Shown here in pieces: positions 1 to 7,830 of a stretch of 19,492 bases of DNA. The notes beneath the pieces were generated by a model. The model ran no database searches. It was not told where the DNA came from and saw only the letters and a program-made list of their open reading frames with translations. Source of the DNA: Bacteroidales bacterium GP4. GTDB taxonomy: Bacteria > Bacteroidota > Bacteroidia > Bacteroidales > Muribaculaceae. Position 1 is the first letter of the stretch, and the number at the start of each line of letters is the position of its first letter. Location of the stretch: assembly GCA_001701065.1 (NCBI GenBank), contig DAAL01000048.1, positions 1 to 19,492 on the forward strand. The letters are read 5' to 3'. Position numbers and translations under genes: made by a program.

Positions 1-503
1 CGCATCTGCGCCGGGTCAAATTCCATTCCCACCGGCTGCTGCATCCAGGCGTTCGCCACAAGAATCCAGAGGGCGGACAGTGCTGTTCCGATAGCGGTGA
101 GCCATGTGGCGGCAAGGTGAAATCCGGGGCTGAAACGTTTCCATCCGAAGAACATCACGGCAATGAATGTCGACTCCATGAAGAACGCAAGGATTCCCTC
201 GATGGCAAGCGGCGCGCCGAATATGTCGCCCACAAACCAGCTGTAGTTGGACCAGTTGGTCCCGAATTCAAATTCAAGAATAATTCCGGTAGCCACTCCT
301 ATCGCGAAATTGATTCCGAAAAGAAGCATCCAGAACTTTGTCATCGCCAGCCATTTTTGGCTCTTGGTTTTGACATACACACTCTCCATGATAGCCACAA
401 TGAGAGCAAGCCCTATGGTCAGCGGCACAAATAGCCAGTGATACATAGCGGTAAGCGCAAATTGCCATCTGGACCAGTCCACAACGGTTACTAAATCATC
501 CAT
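1..503 (-). CDS. cydA: Cytochrome bd ubiquinol oxidase subunit I, 5' part (cut by the window edge)
   Basis: This is the N-terminal 167 residues of subunit I of the bd-type quinol oxidase, an inner-membrane enzyme that oxidises quinol and reduces oxygen at very low concentration. I translated it by hand from the ATG at 503 and it stays open to base 1. Recognisable haem ligands are present: His22 in [10 protein letters not shown] (E. coli His19 equivalent) and Glu102 and Glu110 in [13 protein letters not shown], spaced eight residues apart like E. coli Glu99/Glu107. Several hydrophobic membrane segments are visible. The start lies 21 bp downstream of the DUF4492 stop codon, so the two genes are probably co-transcribed; cydB would be expected beyond the window. 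In anaerobic gut Bacteroidales this oxidase supports nanaerobic respiration and oxygen scavenging. The family call is firm; only the missing 3' part is unseen. Confidence 0.97.
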   Translation of the reverse strand, partial: MDDLVTVVDWSRWQFALTAMYHWLFVPLTIGLALIVAIMESVYVKTKSQKWLAMTKFWMLLFGINFAIGVATGIILEFEFGTNWSNYSWFVGDIFGAPLAIEGILAFFMESTFIAVMFFGWKRFSPGFHLAATWLTAIGTALSALWILVANAWMQQPVGMEFDPAQM

Positions 504-524
504 GCTTACTGTATTTTTAATTGA

Positions 525-740
525 TTAACGATTATTTTCAATCAGATGTGTCCTCACGGCTTGTGCCCGTTGTTCATCGTTGTCATAGTCGCGCTGAAGC
601 AAATCAGGGAAAAAGAACAGCTTCATGACGAAAAATAAGATGAACAGCTTCACGATGATCAACAACCACAGGTATCTGCCCACTGTCATTGACTTGAATC
701 CATCGGCATAAAACGTATATATGCGCTTTAATAACTGCAT
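525..740 (-). CDS. DUF4492 small membrane protein preceding cydA
   Basis: A 71-residue protein with one clear membrane segment (about residues 22-44, LWLLIIVKLFILFFVMKLFF) followed by a charged tail beginning DLLQRDYDNDEQRAQ. It matches the DUF4492 family as I know it, a small Bacteroidota protein almost always encoded directly upstream of cydA. By analogy with CydX-type small subunits it may be an accessory or assembly factor of cytochrome bd, but that role is inference and the sequences are not obviously homologous. The orientation and the 21-bp gap to cydA support a DUF4492-cydA(-cydB) operon. A TATATTTG promoter box and a candidate Crp/Fnr-type site lie in its leader. Confidence 0.88.
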   Translation of the reverse strand: MQLLKRIYTFYADGFKSMTVGRYLWLLIIVKLFILFFVMKLFFFPDLLQRDYDNDEQRAQAVRTHLIENNR

Positions 741-760
741 AGCCTTGATGATATACTTTG

Positions 761-774
761 TTAACTTATTTTAA
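761..774 (-). promoter_or_regulatory. Candidate Crp/Fnr-type operator in the DUF4492-cydA leader
   Basis: TTAACTTATTTTAA lies 21 bp before the DUF4492 start. It differs at one base out of 14 from the perfect palindrome TTAACTTATGTTAA found upstream of the Crp/Fnr-family gene at 13734-14411, and it has the 5-4-5 geometry of FNR/CRP-type sites. Being downstream of the likely -7 box, it would suit repression or fine-tuning more than classical activation. Binding is inferred only. Confidence 0.4.
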
Positions 775-791
775 GTTCCCTTTGTTCATCG

Positions 792-799
792 CAAATATA
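792..799 (-). promoter_or_regulatory. Promoter -7 box for DUF4492-cydA
   Basis: Read on the minus strand this is TATATTTG, a perfect match to the Bacteroidota -7 consensus TAnnTTTG, 51 bp upstream of the DUF4492 start codon. The -33 region is not a clear TTTG, so strength is uncertain. Confidence 0.55.
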
Positions 800-839
800 C
801 GTTTTTATTTTTGAAATCATAAGCAATTTCTAAAAATAT

Positions 840-1160
840 TTAACTTATGTCCTCTTTTGCTGATGCGTACCGGGTGGGGGTGACCCCAAACATCTCTTTA
901 AATGAGTTTGAGAAATGTGAAGGGTTGGCGAATCCGGTTGCATAAGCCACTTCAGCCACGCTCAGTTTCTTTTCTTTGAGAAGCAGTGCCGCCTGGCGCA
1001 TCCTGATGCTCTTTATGAAGTCACGTGCCGAGAGGTCAGTGTTCTCTTTAAGCTTGCGGTGCAGATGGGCGCGGCTCAGTCCCGCTGCCGCAGCGAGTTT
1101 TTCCACTCCGAAGTCAGGGGAGGCTATGTTTTCGTTTATAACAGCCATAACTTTGTTCAT
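840..1160 (-). pseudogene. Truncated HTCS regulator: only the C-terminal AraC-type DNA-binding domain remains
   Basis: The 106 residues form a complete AraC-family double helix-turn-helix domain: LAAAAGLSRAHLHRKLKENT is the first HTH and VAYATGFANPSHFSNSFKEM the second, ending in the typical FGVTPTRYA. This wording is characteristic of the C-terminus of Bacteroidota hybrid two-component (HTCS) sensors, normally about 1,300 residues with a periplasmic beta-propeller sensor, histidine kinase and receiver. All of that is missing. Upstream of the first Met the frame reads Pro then a stop codon, and the DNA on that side is the GH10 fragment, so homology breaks at about 1160. The domain could still be made as a free DNA-binding protein if transcribed, but I see no good promoter. 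It is classed as a broken gene; a genuine small AraC protein is possible but less likely. Confidence 0.82.
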
Positions 1161-1161
1161 A

Positions 1162-1596
1162 GGTCATGTGGACGGTATCGGCACTCAGATGCACGTGTCC
1201 AAGTCCATCACCAAAGAACAGGTGGATGCGATGTTCAAGACTCTTGCCGCTACAGGTAAACTCGTTCGTGTCACTGAGCTTGATGTGGCTCTCGGAACTT
1301 CTACTCCGTCAGCCGGAGAATTGCAGACTCAGAGCGACGTTTATAAGATGATTCTTACTTCATTCTTCGAGAATGTCCCCGAAGCGCAGCAGTCAGGCAT
1401 TACTATCTGGGGTCTCAGCGACAAAGCCAACGAACACGAATACTGGCTGAACGGCGATGCTCCTAACTTGTTTGATGCCGACTATGCCCGCAAGACAGCT
1501 TATAAGGGAGTGTGCGATGCCATTGCCGGATTCGATTTGTCCACTGAATTCAGCGGCGACGACTGGAAGGATGTAGCACCCGCTCCGGAAGAGTAA
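1162..1596 (+). pseudogene. C-terminal fragment of a GH10 endo-1,4-beta-xylanase
   Basis: From about 1162 the plus-strand frame gives HVDGIGTQMHV, then VRVTELDVAL with the GH10 nucleophile Glu, then ITIWGLSDKANEHEYWLNG and a C-terminal tail ending in APAPEE. This is roughly the last third of a GH10 catalytic domain. The N-terminal two thirds, including the signal peptide and the acid/base WDVVNE motif, are absent. The frame stays open leftward to 976, but that upstream part is only the antisense of the AraC domain and not protein homology, so no functional start exists. A strong terminator follows 45 bp after the stop. The piece is best read as the remnant of a xylanase gene that lay downstream of susC/susD in a xylan locus. 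A second, intact GH10 gene is at 6675-7799. Confidence 0.85.
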
Positions 1597-1641
1597 ACGT
1601 GGAATAAAGCATTCGTTTGATGCTTTTAAGCCTTGATTCAA

Positions 1642-1671
1642 GGGGGAGGCTTCATGAGCCTCCCCCTTTTT
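1642..1671 (+). terminator. Rho-independent terminator after the GH10 fragment
   Basis: A perfect 10-bp stem GGGGGAGGCT / AGCCTCCCCC with a 5-base loop is followed directly by TTTTT. A weaker 7-bp hairpin, AAAGCAT / ATGCTTT at 1606-1626, precedes it. It would end the original upstream operon and insulates the GH35-led operon, which therefore needs its own promoter. Confidence 0.9.
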
Positions 1672-1677
1672 GTATAA

Positions 1678-1747
1678 TGTTACATGAGCAAAGATTTTTG
1701 TTACACTACATACGCTATATGACACCTTATTAAAGATTCATGTAACA
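1678..1747 (+). promoter_or_regulatory. Candidate operator: three TGTTACA elements upstream of the xylan operon
   Basis: TGTTACATGA at 1678-1687 and TGTTACACTA at 1699-1708 start exactly 21 bp apart, i.e. two helical turns, the spacing known for AraC-family half-sites such as araI1/I2. A third copy lies inverted as TCATGTAACA at 1738-1747, a perfect 10-base inverted repeat of the first, ending 7 bp before the -33 element. Placement upstream of a promoter suits an activator; the natural candidate is the HTCS whose AraC domain is encoded at 840-1160. The repeats are seen; the protein partner is inferred. Confidence 0.5.
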
Positions 1748-1754
1748 ATTGCCT

Positions 1755-1786
1755 ATTGTGGGGTAATGTATAAAAATGTAATTTTG
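1755..1786 (+). promoter_or_regulatory. Promoter of the xylo-oligosaccharide operon
   Basis: ATTG at 1755-1758 (consensus TTTG), a 20-bp spacer, then TAATTTTG at 1779-1786, a perfect TAnnTTTG box. Transcription would begin about 10-15 bases before the GH35 start at 1806, leaving a very short leader without a Shine-Dalgarno sequence. Confidence 0.65.
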
Positions 1787-1805
1787 TAAAAACCAAATTT
1801 TCGCA

Positions 1806-3506
1806 ATGTCCAAAAAGTTTTTTGCCATATTGGCGTTCATCGCCGTTATTTGCTTTTCTGTTCAAGCTTCCGACATAAAGCTCGTTCCTAAAGGGAACGC
1901 TGCTCAATTGTCGGTCGACGGTGCGCCCATGCTTATTCTCGGCGGGGAGCTTGGCAATAGTTCGGCATCGTGTGCCGCCGATATCGAGAGCATTTTCCCA
2001 AAACTGCGTAGGATGAATCTTAACACCGTCCTTGTGCCGACTTATTGGGACATGATTGAGCCTGTGGAAGGGCAGATGGATTACTCTCTCACTGAAAAAG
2101 TGATAGATGAGGCAGTGAAAAACAATCTCAAAGTGGTGTTTCTGTGGTTTGGAGCATGGAAAAATTCCATGAGTTGTTATGCTCCGGAATGGTTTAAGGC
2201 TGATTGGAAAAAATATCCCCGTGCCTGCACCAAGGCTGGGAAACCACTCGAAATTGCGAGTGCTTTTTCGGAGAATGTGTTCAGGGCTGACAGCACGGCG
2301 TTTTCACGCTGGCTCACCCATGTTGATCAATACGACAAGCACGGCACAGTGCTTATGATACAGATTGAGAACGAAATAGGAATGCTTGAGGATGCTCGTG
2401 ACTACTCCGCCGCAGCCCGGCGTGATTACGATGAAGGAGTGCCGGCGCAACTTATCTCGTTCATCTCAAAAAACAAGAAATCACTCCATCCTTCGTTGCT
2501 CAACCGATGGAAAGAGCACGGGATGAAGAAATCAGGCTCATGGGCTGAGGTGTTTGGCGACGACATCTACACCGATGAGTATTTCATGGCATGGAACTAT
2601 GCCCGTTATGTGGAGCGGCTTGCACGCACTGCACGTGCCATAACCTCACGTCCGCTCTATGTCAATGCCGCCATGAACAGCCGCGGCAGAAAGCCCGGCG
2701 AATATCCTTCGGCAGGTCCGCTTGCCCATCTGAAGGACATATGGCATTCTGCGGCTCCATCAGTCGATTTCCTTTCGCCTGATCTTTACGACAAGGGATT
2801 TATCGACTGGATAGAGCAATATTCTACTCCTGGCAATGTACTTTTCGTACCCGAAATAAGACGATTCGACGGCAATGCCGCGCAGGCATTTTACGTTATC
2901 GGTGAAAAAGATGCTATAGGTTTAAGCCCGTTCTCGATTGAGAATGGTTCGGACAGTCCTGATGCCGCGTCGGTTAAGGGATATGCTCTTCTCGACAGGA
3001 TGCAGCCTCTCCTTCTTGCGCATCAGGGCGACGGCTCGATGAACGGACTTTATTTTGACAATGATTCGATAGAGCGTGTGCTCTATCGTGACGGGATGAA
3101 GATTACCGCCAACCACTACTTCACCTTGCCTTGGGATCCGAGAGCCACCGACGGCTCTGAATGGCCTACGGTGGGGGGAGTGATAATCCGCATTGCTCCC
3201 CGCGAATACATTGTAGCCGGGAGCGGGCTGGTTGTCAAGTTTGAGGACGAGTCGGAGACTGCCGTTGCCCGCAAACTGGGCGAGGACGGATTCCTTGACA
3301 GCGGCGATGACCGTAAAGCTTCGGAGGCGTGGAAAGGCACCGGGCGCATTGGGCTTGCATCAGTGGACGAGGTGGATGTGAATCCTGACGGCTCGTTGAA
3401 ATTCCTGCGTCGCTTCAATGGCGATGAAACCCATCAGGGGCGGCATGTCAGGATAGGTGTCGACGACTTCAAAATTCTACATGTGAAACTCTACGACTAT
3501 AAATAA
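1806..3506 (+). CDS. GH35 family glycosidase with DUF5597 (putative beta-galactosidase), periplasmic
   Basis: A 566-residue protein with a cleavable signal peptide (about residues 1-21, ending SVQA). It is a TIM-barrel glycosidase of the GH35 type with a C-terminal DUF5597-like beta domain. The acid/base is Glu190 in QIENEIG and the probable nucleophile is Glu350 in VLFVPEIRRF, both in the expected order. The family usually removes terminal beta-galactose; some complex glucuronoarabinoxylans carry galactosyl side groups, so a debranching role fits the neighbours, but the substrate is inferred. It is the first gene of a six-gene plus-strand run and lies only 11 bp before the esterase gene, which indicates co-transcription. 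The start is supported by the promoter 20 bp upstream and by the signal peptide. Confidence 0.88.
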   Translation: MSKKFFAILAFIAVICFSVQASDIKLVPKGNAAQLSVDGAPMLILGGELGNSSASCAADIESIFPKLRRMNLNTVLVPTYWDMIEPVEGQMDYSLTEKVIDEAVKNNLKVVFLWFGAWKNSMSCYAPEWFKADWKKYPRACTKAGKPLEIASAFSENVFRADSTAFSRWLTHVDQYDKHGTVLMIQIENEIGMLEDARDYSAAARRDYDEGVPAQLISFISKNKKSLHPSLLNRWKEHGMKKSGSWAEVFGDDIYTDEYFMAWNYARYVERLARTARAITSRPLYVNAAMNSRGRKPGEYPSAGPLAHLKDIWHSAAPSVDFLSPDLYDKGFIDWIEQYSTPGNVLFVPEIRRFDGNAAQAFYVIGEKDAIGLSPFSIENGSDSPDAASVKGYALLDRMQPLLLAHQGDGSMNGLYFDNDSIERVLYRDGMKITANHYFTLPWDPRATDGSEWPTVGGVIIRIAPREYIVAGSGLVVKFEDESETAVARKLGEDGFLDSGDDRKASEAWKGTGRIGLASVDEVDVNPDGSLKFLRRFNGDETHQGRHVRIGVDDFKILHVKLYDYK

Positions 3507-3517
3507 ATGTATCAACA

Positions 3518-5218
3518 ATGAGATATCTGAAATTCTTAACCTTAACTACCTTGCTTGCCGGGTCACAGATGGCTCTGGAGGCAAAAGTGACTCTCCCTCA
3601 CCTTATTTCATCGGGGATGGTGGTGCAGCGTAATCAGCCCGTGAAGCTGTGGGGCAAAGCTGACCCTTCCGAGGCGGTAAATGTAAAAGTCGCCAAGGGA
3701 AAATCGGCAAGCACAGTGGCTGATGCTGACGGTAATTGGAGCGTTTCGCTTCCTGCGCTTAAAGTCGGCGGTCCCTATACCATCACTATCAATGACATAA
3801 CTCTTGACAATGTGATGTCGGGCGATGTGCTTCTTTGCTCCGGTCAGTCCAATATGGAATTGCCGGTACGTCGTGTCACTGACATGTTTGCCGAGGAAAT
3901 TGCTTCCTATGACAATCCCAATATCCGTCATTTCAGAGTTCCGAATGTGTTTGAGTTTCATGGGCCTAAGGACGATGTCGACGGCTCTTGGAAGGAGTTG
4001 ACTCAGGACAATGTGATGAACTTCAGCGCGCTCGGCTATTTCATCTCGAAGGCTCTTTATGAGGAAACGGGAGTGCCTGTGGGCATTATCAATTCAAGCT
4101 GGGGCGGTACCCCTGTCGAGGCATGGATTAGCGAGGAGTATCTTGCTCCTTATCCTCGCGCCATCAACGAGAAACGCCTTTATGAGGACGACGGATACCG
4201 TGACCGCATCAAGAAACTCGAAGGCGAGAACTACGCGCGCTGGAACAATGTGCTTTATCTCAGCGATCCGGGACTGCATGGCGCGGTGAAATGGATGGAG
4301 CCTGATTTCGACGACTCTTCATGGATTGAGGTGGACTTGATAAGCGGAAATAGCGTGACTGACGGAACTGTCACCGGCGATGACCTGCACAATGCCTGGC
4401 GCGGTGCACAATGGGCTACTGACGGGCTTAATCCCGTGAACGGCTCCCACTGGTTCCGTAAAAACATCAATCTCACTACCGAGCAGGCTTCAAAACCGGC
4501 TGTGCTTCGCTTGGGATGCATCGTGGATGCCGACTCGGTATATGTGAACGGTGTATTTGTGGGCACTACAAGCTACCAGTATCCTCCACGTATATATAAT
4601 GTGCCTGCCGGAGTGCTCAAAGAAGGTAAAAATAATGTTACTGTAAGGCTCTTTAGCCAGAACGGTCAAGGGCATTTTGTGGCTGAAAAGCCTTATTGCC
4701 TTATTTTAGGCGATGAACGCATCGACCTTACCGGCAATTGGCGTTACAACCGCGGTGCGGCTATGACCCCCGGCCCCGGGATGGTGTTCTATTGCTATAA
4801 ACCCACTGTGCTTTATAATGCCATGATACATCCGCTGATCAATGTGCCTGTTTCGGGCGTTGTGTGGTACCAAGGGGAGTCCAATGTTTCACGCCGCAAT
4901 GAATATGCTTCTTTGCTTGAAACCATGATGGCTAACTGGCGTGACTCGATGAATAATCCTGAATTGCCGTTCTATATAGTGGAACTTGCTGACTTCCTCC
5001 ACTCTTCCGACAAGCGGGGACGCGCGTCATGGGCTGAAATGAGAAAGCAGCAGGCTAAAGCCGCGGAGGACACCCCCAACGCTTATCTGATTCCGAATTC
5101 TGACCTCGGGGAATGGAATGATATCCATCCTCTCAACAAGAAGACTCTCGGCAATCGTGTCGTGAAAGCAGTGATAGCTCATGACCCTACAATCGTGAAT
5201 AATAAAAAGAAAAAATAA
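3518..5218 (+). CDS. SGNH-type sialate O-acetylesterase family protein, CE20-like acetyl-xylan esterase candidate
   Basis: A 566-residue exported esterase (signal peptide to about residue 22). SGNH motifs are visible: LLCSGQSNME with catalytic Ser111, VVWYQGESN (about residues 447-455), and the C-terminal WNDIHP with Asp535 and His537. The family name comes from sialate esterases, but in this operon the likely substrate is acetyl groups on xylo-oligosaccharides. Between the first SGNH block and the later catalytic blocks sits an inserted beta-sandwich (about residues 245-400, with WFRKNINL, DADSVYVNGVFVG and KEGKNNVTVRLF), an arrangement like the one described for CE20 acetyl-xylan esterases. 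Deacetylation would expose the chain to GH10 and GH67. It lies 11 bp after GH35 and 20 bp before the transporter. The superfamily is certain; the substrate is inferred from context. Confidence 0.87.
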   Translation: MRYLKFLTLTTLLAGSQMALEAKVTLPHLISSGMVVQRNQPVKLWGKADPSEAVNVKVAKGKSASTVADADGNWSVSLPALKVGGPYTITINDITLDNVMSGDVLLCSGQSNMELPVRRVTDMFAEEIASYDNPNIRHFRVPNVFEFHGPKDDVDGSWKELTQDNVMNFSALGYFISKALYEETGVPVGIINSSWGGTPVEAWISEEYLAPYPRAINEKRLYEDDGYRDRIKKLEGENYARWNNVLYLSDPGLHGAVKWMEPDFDDSSWIEVDLISGNSVTDGTVTGDDLHNAWRGAQWATDGLNPVNGSHWFRKNINLTTEQASKPAVLRLGCIVDADSVYVNGVFVGTTSYQYPPRIYNVPAGVLKEGKNNVTVRLFSQNGQGHFVAEKPYCLILGDERIDLTGNWRYNRGAAMTPGPGMVFYCYKPTVLYNAMIHPLINVPVSGVVWYQGESNVSRRNEYASLLETMMANWRDSMNNPELPFYIVELADFLHSSDKRGRASWAEMRKQQAKAAEDTPNAYLIPNSDLGEWNDIHPLNKKTLGNRVVKAVIAHDPTIVNNKKKK

Positions 5219-5238
5219 ATCATTCTAATAATACTAAT

Positions 5239-6657
5239 ATGGATGCAATTAGCTCTATGGCGCCTTCAGCTGCGGCTGAAAAAGGCTTTTACAAGCTCAG
5301 CTGGATACAACGCTTCGGGTTTGGCTCGGGTGACCTCGCCCAAAATCTTATCTATCAGACAATCAGCATGTATTTGCTGTTTTTCTACACCAATGTCTAT
5401 GGTCTTTCACCGGCTGCCGCCGCTGTGATGTTCCTTATCGTCCGAATTGTCGATGTGATTTGGGATCCCTTGGTGGGAACTTTCGTTGACAAGCATAATC
5501 CCACTTTAGGAAAATACCGTGCTTATCTGGTATTGGGCGGTATTCCTTTGACCGGATTCGCTCTGCTCTGTTTCTGGAACGGATTTTCCGGTTCTCTGGT
5601 GTATGCTTATATTACTTATGTGGGACTTTCCATGTGCTACACACTTGTGAATGTGCCTTACGGCGCACTTAATGCTTCGCTCACCCGTGATACTAATGAA
5701 ATTACCATCCTTACCTCTGTGCGTATGTTCATGGCTAATGTGGGTGGTCTTGCCGTAGGTATGGGTATTCCTATCATCTTGCGCCTTTTTGACCCCGGAG
5801 AGACTGAGGATATGTCGACCAGCGATGCTGCTTGGTTCTCTACCATGGCTATATACGGTCTTATCGGTCTTGCCCTTCTCTTCTTCTGCTTCTCGCAGTG
5901 CCGCGAAAGAGTGGTAATGGACCGCAAGGAGACTGAAAACGTTAAGGTTTCCGACCTTTGGCTGGAATTTGTGCGCAATCGTCCATTGCGTATTCTTGCC
6001 TTCTTCTTCATCACCGCTTTCGGATTGATGGCTATCAGTAACTCCGCAGGAGCTTATTATATCAACTACAACCTGCATGGCAATGCCGCCGAGTTGTCCA
6101 TATTCATGGGGTTGGGTTCTATTCCGGCGTTTATCTTCATGCCGCTTATCCCGGCTATCAAGCGTCAGGTGGGTAAGAAAGGTATGTTCTACATCTTCTT
6201 GATGACTGCTATTGTGGGTATGGGGCTATTGTATGCTATCTCCATGATTGACGCTTTGAAACAGCACATGTGGCTTGTCTACGTGGCTCAGTTTGTGAAG
6301 TCTACAGGTATCATCGTTGCTACAGGCTACATGTGGGCGTTGGTTCCTGAGGTTATCTCTTATGGTGAATACACTCACGGCAAACGTATATCCGGAATTG
6401 TGAACGCGCTCACAGGTATCTTCTACAAAGCCGGTATGGCTCTCGGTGGTGTAGTTCCGGGACTTGTATTGGCATGGGTAGACTTTGACAGCGAACTTCC
6501 TGTGCAGACTCCTCTTGCCGAACAAGGTATTCTGTGGCTTGTGGCTGTTATTCCTGCCGCCCTTCTCATCGTGGCTATGCTCATCATCTCACGCTATGAA
6601 CTTGACGATGACCGCATCGATGCTATTAATGCCGAGATTGAAGCACGACATAAATAA
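5239..6657 (+). CDS. GPH-family (MFS) cation symporter for xylosides
   Basis: A 472-residue inner-membrane protein with about 12 hydrophobic segments and the signature of the glycoside-pentoside-hexuronide:cation symporters. VDVIWDPLVGTFVDKHNP carries Asp72 and Asp76, equivalent to the cation-binding Asp pair of MelB, followed by LGKYRAYLV. It lies between the periplasmic and cytoplasmic xylan enzymes, so import of xylose oligomers (XynT/XynB-like role) is the best reading. It is separated from its neighbours by only 20 and 17 bp. Nothing unusual is seen in length. Substrate identity is inferred from the flanking GH10, GH43 and GH67 genes. Confidence 0.9.
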   Translation: MDAISSMAPSAAAEKGFYKLSWIQRFGFGSGDLAQNLIYQTISMYLLFFYTNVYGLSPAAAAVMFLIVRIVDVIWDPLVGTFVDKHNPTLGKYRAYLVLGGIPLTGFALLCFWNGFSGSLVYAYITYVGLSMCYTLVNVPYGALNASLTRDTNEITILTSVRMFMANVGGLAVGMGIPIILRLFDPGETEDMSTSDAAWFSTMAIYGLIGLALLFFCFSQCRERVVMDRKETENVKVSDLWLEFVRNRPLRILAFFFITAFGLMAISNSAGAYYINYNLHGNAAELSIFMGLGSIPAFIFMPLIPAIKRQVGKKGMFYIFLMTAIVGMGLLYAISMIDALKQHMWLVYVAQFVKSTGIIVATGYMWALVPEVISYGEYTHGKRISGIVNALTGIFYKAGMALGGVVPGLVLAWVDFDSELPVQTPLAEQGILWLVAVIPAALLIVAMLIISRYELDDDRIDAINAEIEARHK

Positions 6658-6674
6658 TAAACTAAGTATAGATT

Positions 6675-7799
6675 ATGAAGAAGATATTTTTGGCGGCGAT
6701 TGCCGTGGCTGCACTTTGTGCATGTAGTTCAACTCGCAAGGAGGAAGCGCACGAGCTTACTCTAAAGGATATGTTGGGCGATAAATTCCTTATCGGTACT
6801 GCTATGAACCTCAATCAGATATTGGGGATTGACTCAGTGGGAGCCGAAGCTGTGGCTAAACATTTTAATTCAGTGGTTGCTGAGAATGTGATGAAATGCG
6901 AGGAAATCCATCCTGAGGAGGACAAGTACTTCTGGGACGATGCCGACCGTTTTGTTGAGTTTGGCGAGAAGAACGGCATGACCATTATAGGTCACTGCCT
7001 GGTTTGGCATTCTCAGTGCGCGCCTTGGTTCTGTGTCGATGACAAAGGCGAACTTGTGGACAAAGAGACTTTGAAGAATAGGCTCCGTGACCACATCCAC
7101 ACTATTGTTGGGCGTTATAAAGGCCGTGTGCATGGCTGGGATGTAGTGAACGAGGCTATTGTCGAGGATGGTTCTTACCGTAACAGTCAGTTCTATCAGA
7201 TTCTCGGTGAAGAGTTCATTCCGCTTGCTTTCCAGTATGCTCATGAGGCTGACCCTGATGCCGAGTTGTACCTCAATGACTACGGTATGAATGTCGAAGG
7301 TCGTAGAAACACTTACCTTAAGATTATCAATGACCTCAAGTCCAAGGGACTTAGAATCGATGCTATAGGTATGCAGAGCCATCTCGGAATGGATTATCCT
7401 GACTTTGAAGAGTATGAAAAGTCGCTTGAGGCTTATGCCGCCACCGGATGTAAGGTTATGATTACCGAGCTTGACATGAGCGCGCTTCCCTCTATTAATT
7501 TCGGAGCCAACATCGCCGACACTGTTGCGTTCAAGGCTGCTATGAATCCTTATCCCGAAGGAATACCTGATAGCGTAAGCATTGCATGGAACGACCGCAT
7601 GGCTAAGTTCATGGATCTCTACATCCGTCATGCCGATGATATTTCACGCGTGACAGCTTGGGGCGTTTCCGACGGCGACTCCTGGAAAAATGACTGGCCT
7701 ATGCCGGGACGTACCGACTATCCTCTGCTGCTCGACCGTAAGTATCAGATTAAGCCGTTCCTGACTAAGTACGACTCTGTTGAAACAAAAAATAGTTAA
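6675..7799 (+). CDS. GH10 endo-1,4-beta-xylanase, lipoprotein
   Basis: A 374-residue single-domain GH10 enzyme that cuts internal beta-1,4 links of xylan or xylo-oligosaccharides. Key motifs in order: [13 protein letters not shown] (about residues 107-119), WDVVNEAI with acid/base Glu160, [15 protein letters not shown] and ITELDMSA with nucleophile Glu265, then the late WGVSDGDSW. The N-terminus is a lipoprotein signal (AALCAC, lipid Cys17) followed by SSTRKEE. This lacks the immediate Asp run of surface-export signals, so a periplasm-facing lipoprotein acting on imported oligosaccharides is favoured. No CBM or extra domain is present. It sits between the symporter and GH43. It is intact, unlike the GH10 fragment at 1162-1596, and the two differ enough to be separate genes of the original locus, not a recent duplication. 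Confidence 0.95.
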   Translation: MKKIFLAAIAVAALCACSSTRKEEAHELTLKDMLGDKFLIGTAMNLNQILGIDSVGAEAVAKHFNSVVAENVMKCEEIHPEEDKYFWDDADRFVEFGEKNGMTIIGHCLVWHSQCAPWFCVDDKGELVDKETLKNRLRDHIHTIVGRYKGRVHGWDVVNEAIVEDGSYRNSQFYQILGEEFIPLAFQYAHEADPDAELYLNDYGMNVEGRRNTYLKIINDLKSKGLRIDAIGMQSHLGMDYPDFEEYEKSLEAYAATGCKVMITELDMSALPSINFGANIADTVAFKAAMNPYPEGIPDSVSIAWNDRMAKFMDLYIRHADDISRVTAWGVSDGDSWKNDWPMPGRTDYPLLLDRKYQIKPFLTKYDSVETKNS

Positions 7800-7830
7800 C
7801 TGAATTACATAACTTTAATATATTGATTAT

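Noticed and set aside
117..468. Several overlapping frames on both strands near the left edge
   Set aside because: They are shadows of cydA, whose reading frame was translated from 503 to 1 and carries the conserved haem ligands.
840..850. TTAACTTATGT, matching 11 of the 14 bases of the Crp/Fnr palindrome
   Set aside because: The second half-site is broken (CC follows) and it lies across the stop codon of the AraC fragment, so it is more likely chance than an operator.
976..1596. A 206-codon plus-strand frame that could be read as one hypothetical protein
   Set aside because: Its first 60 or so codons are the antisense of the AraC domain. Only the part from about 1162 has GH10 homology, so it is a junction artefact and not a fused gene.
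1162..7799. The two GH10 sequences as direct repeats that could have recombined
   Set aside because: The fragment and the intact gene differ strongly in sequence (for example VRVTELDVAL versus [10 protein letters not shown]), so simple homologous recombination between them is not supported, and the junction is not between them.
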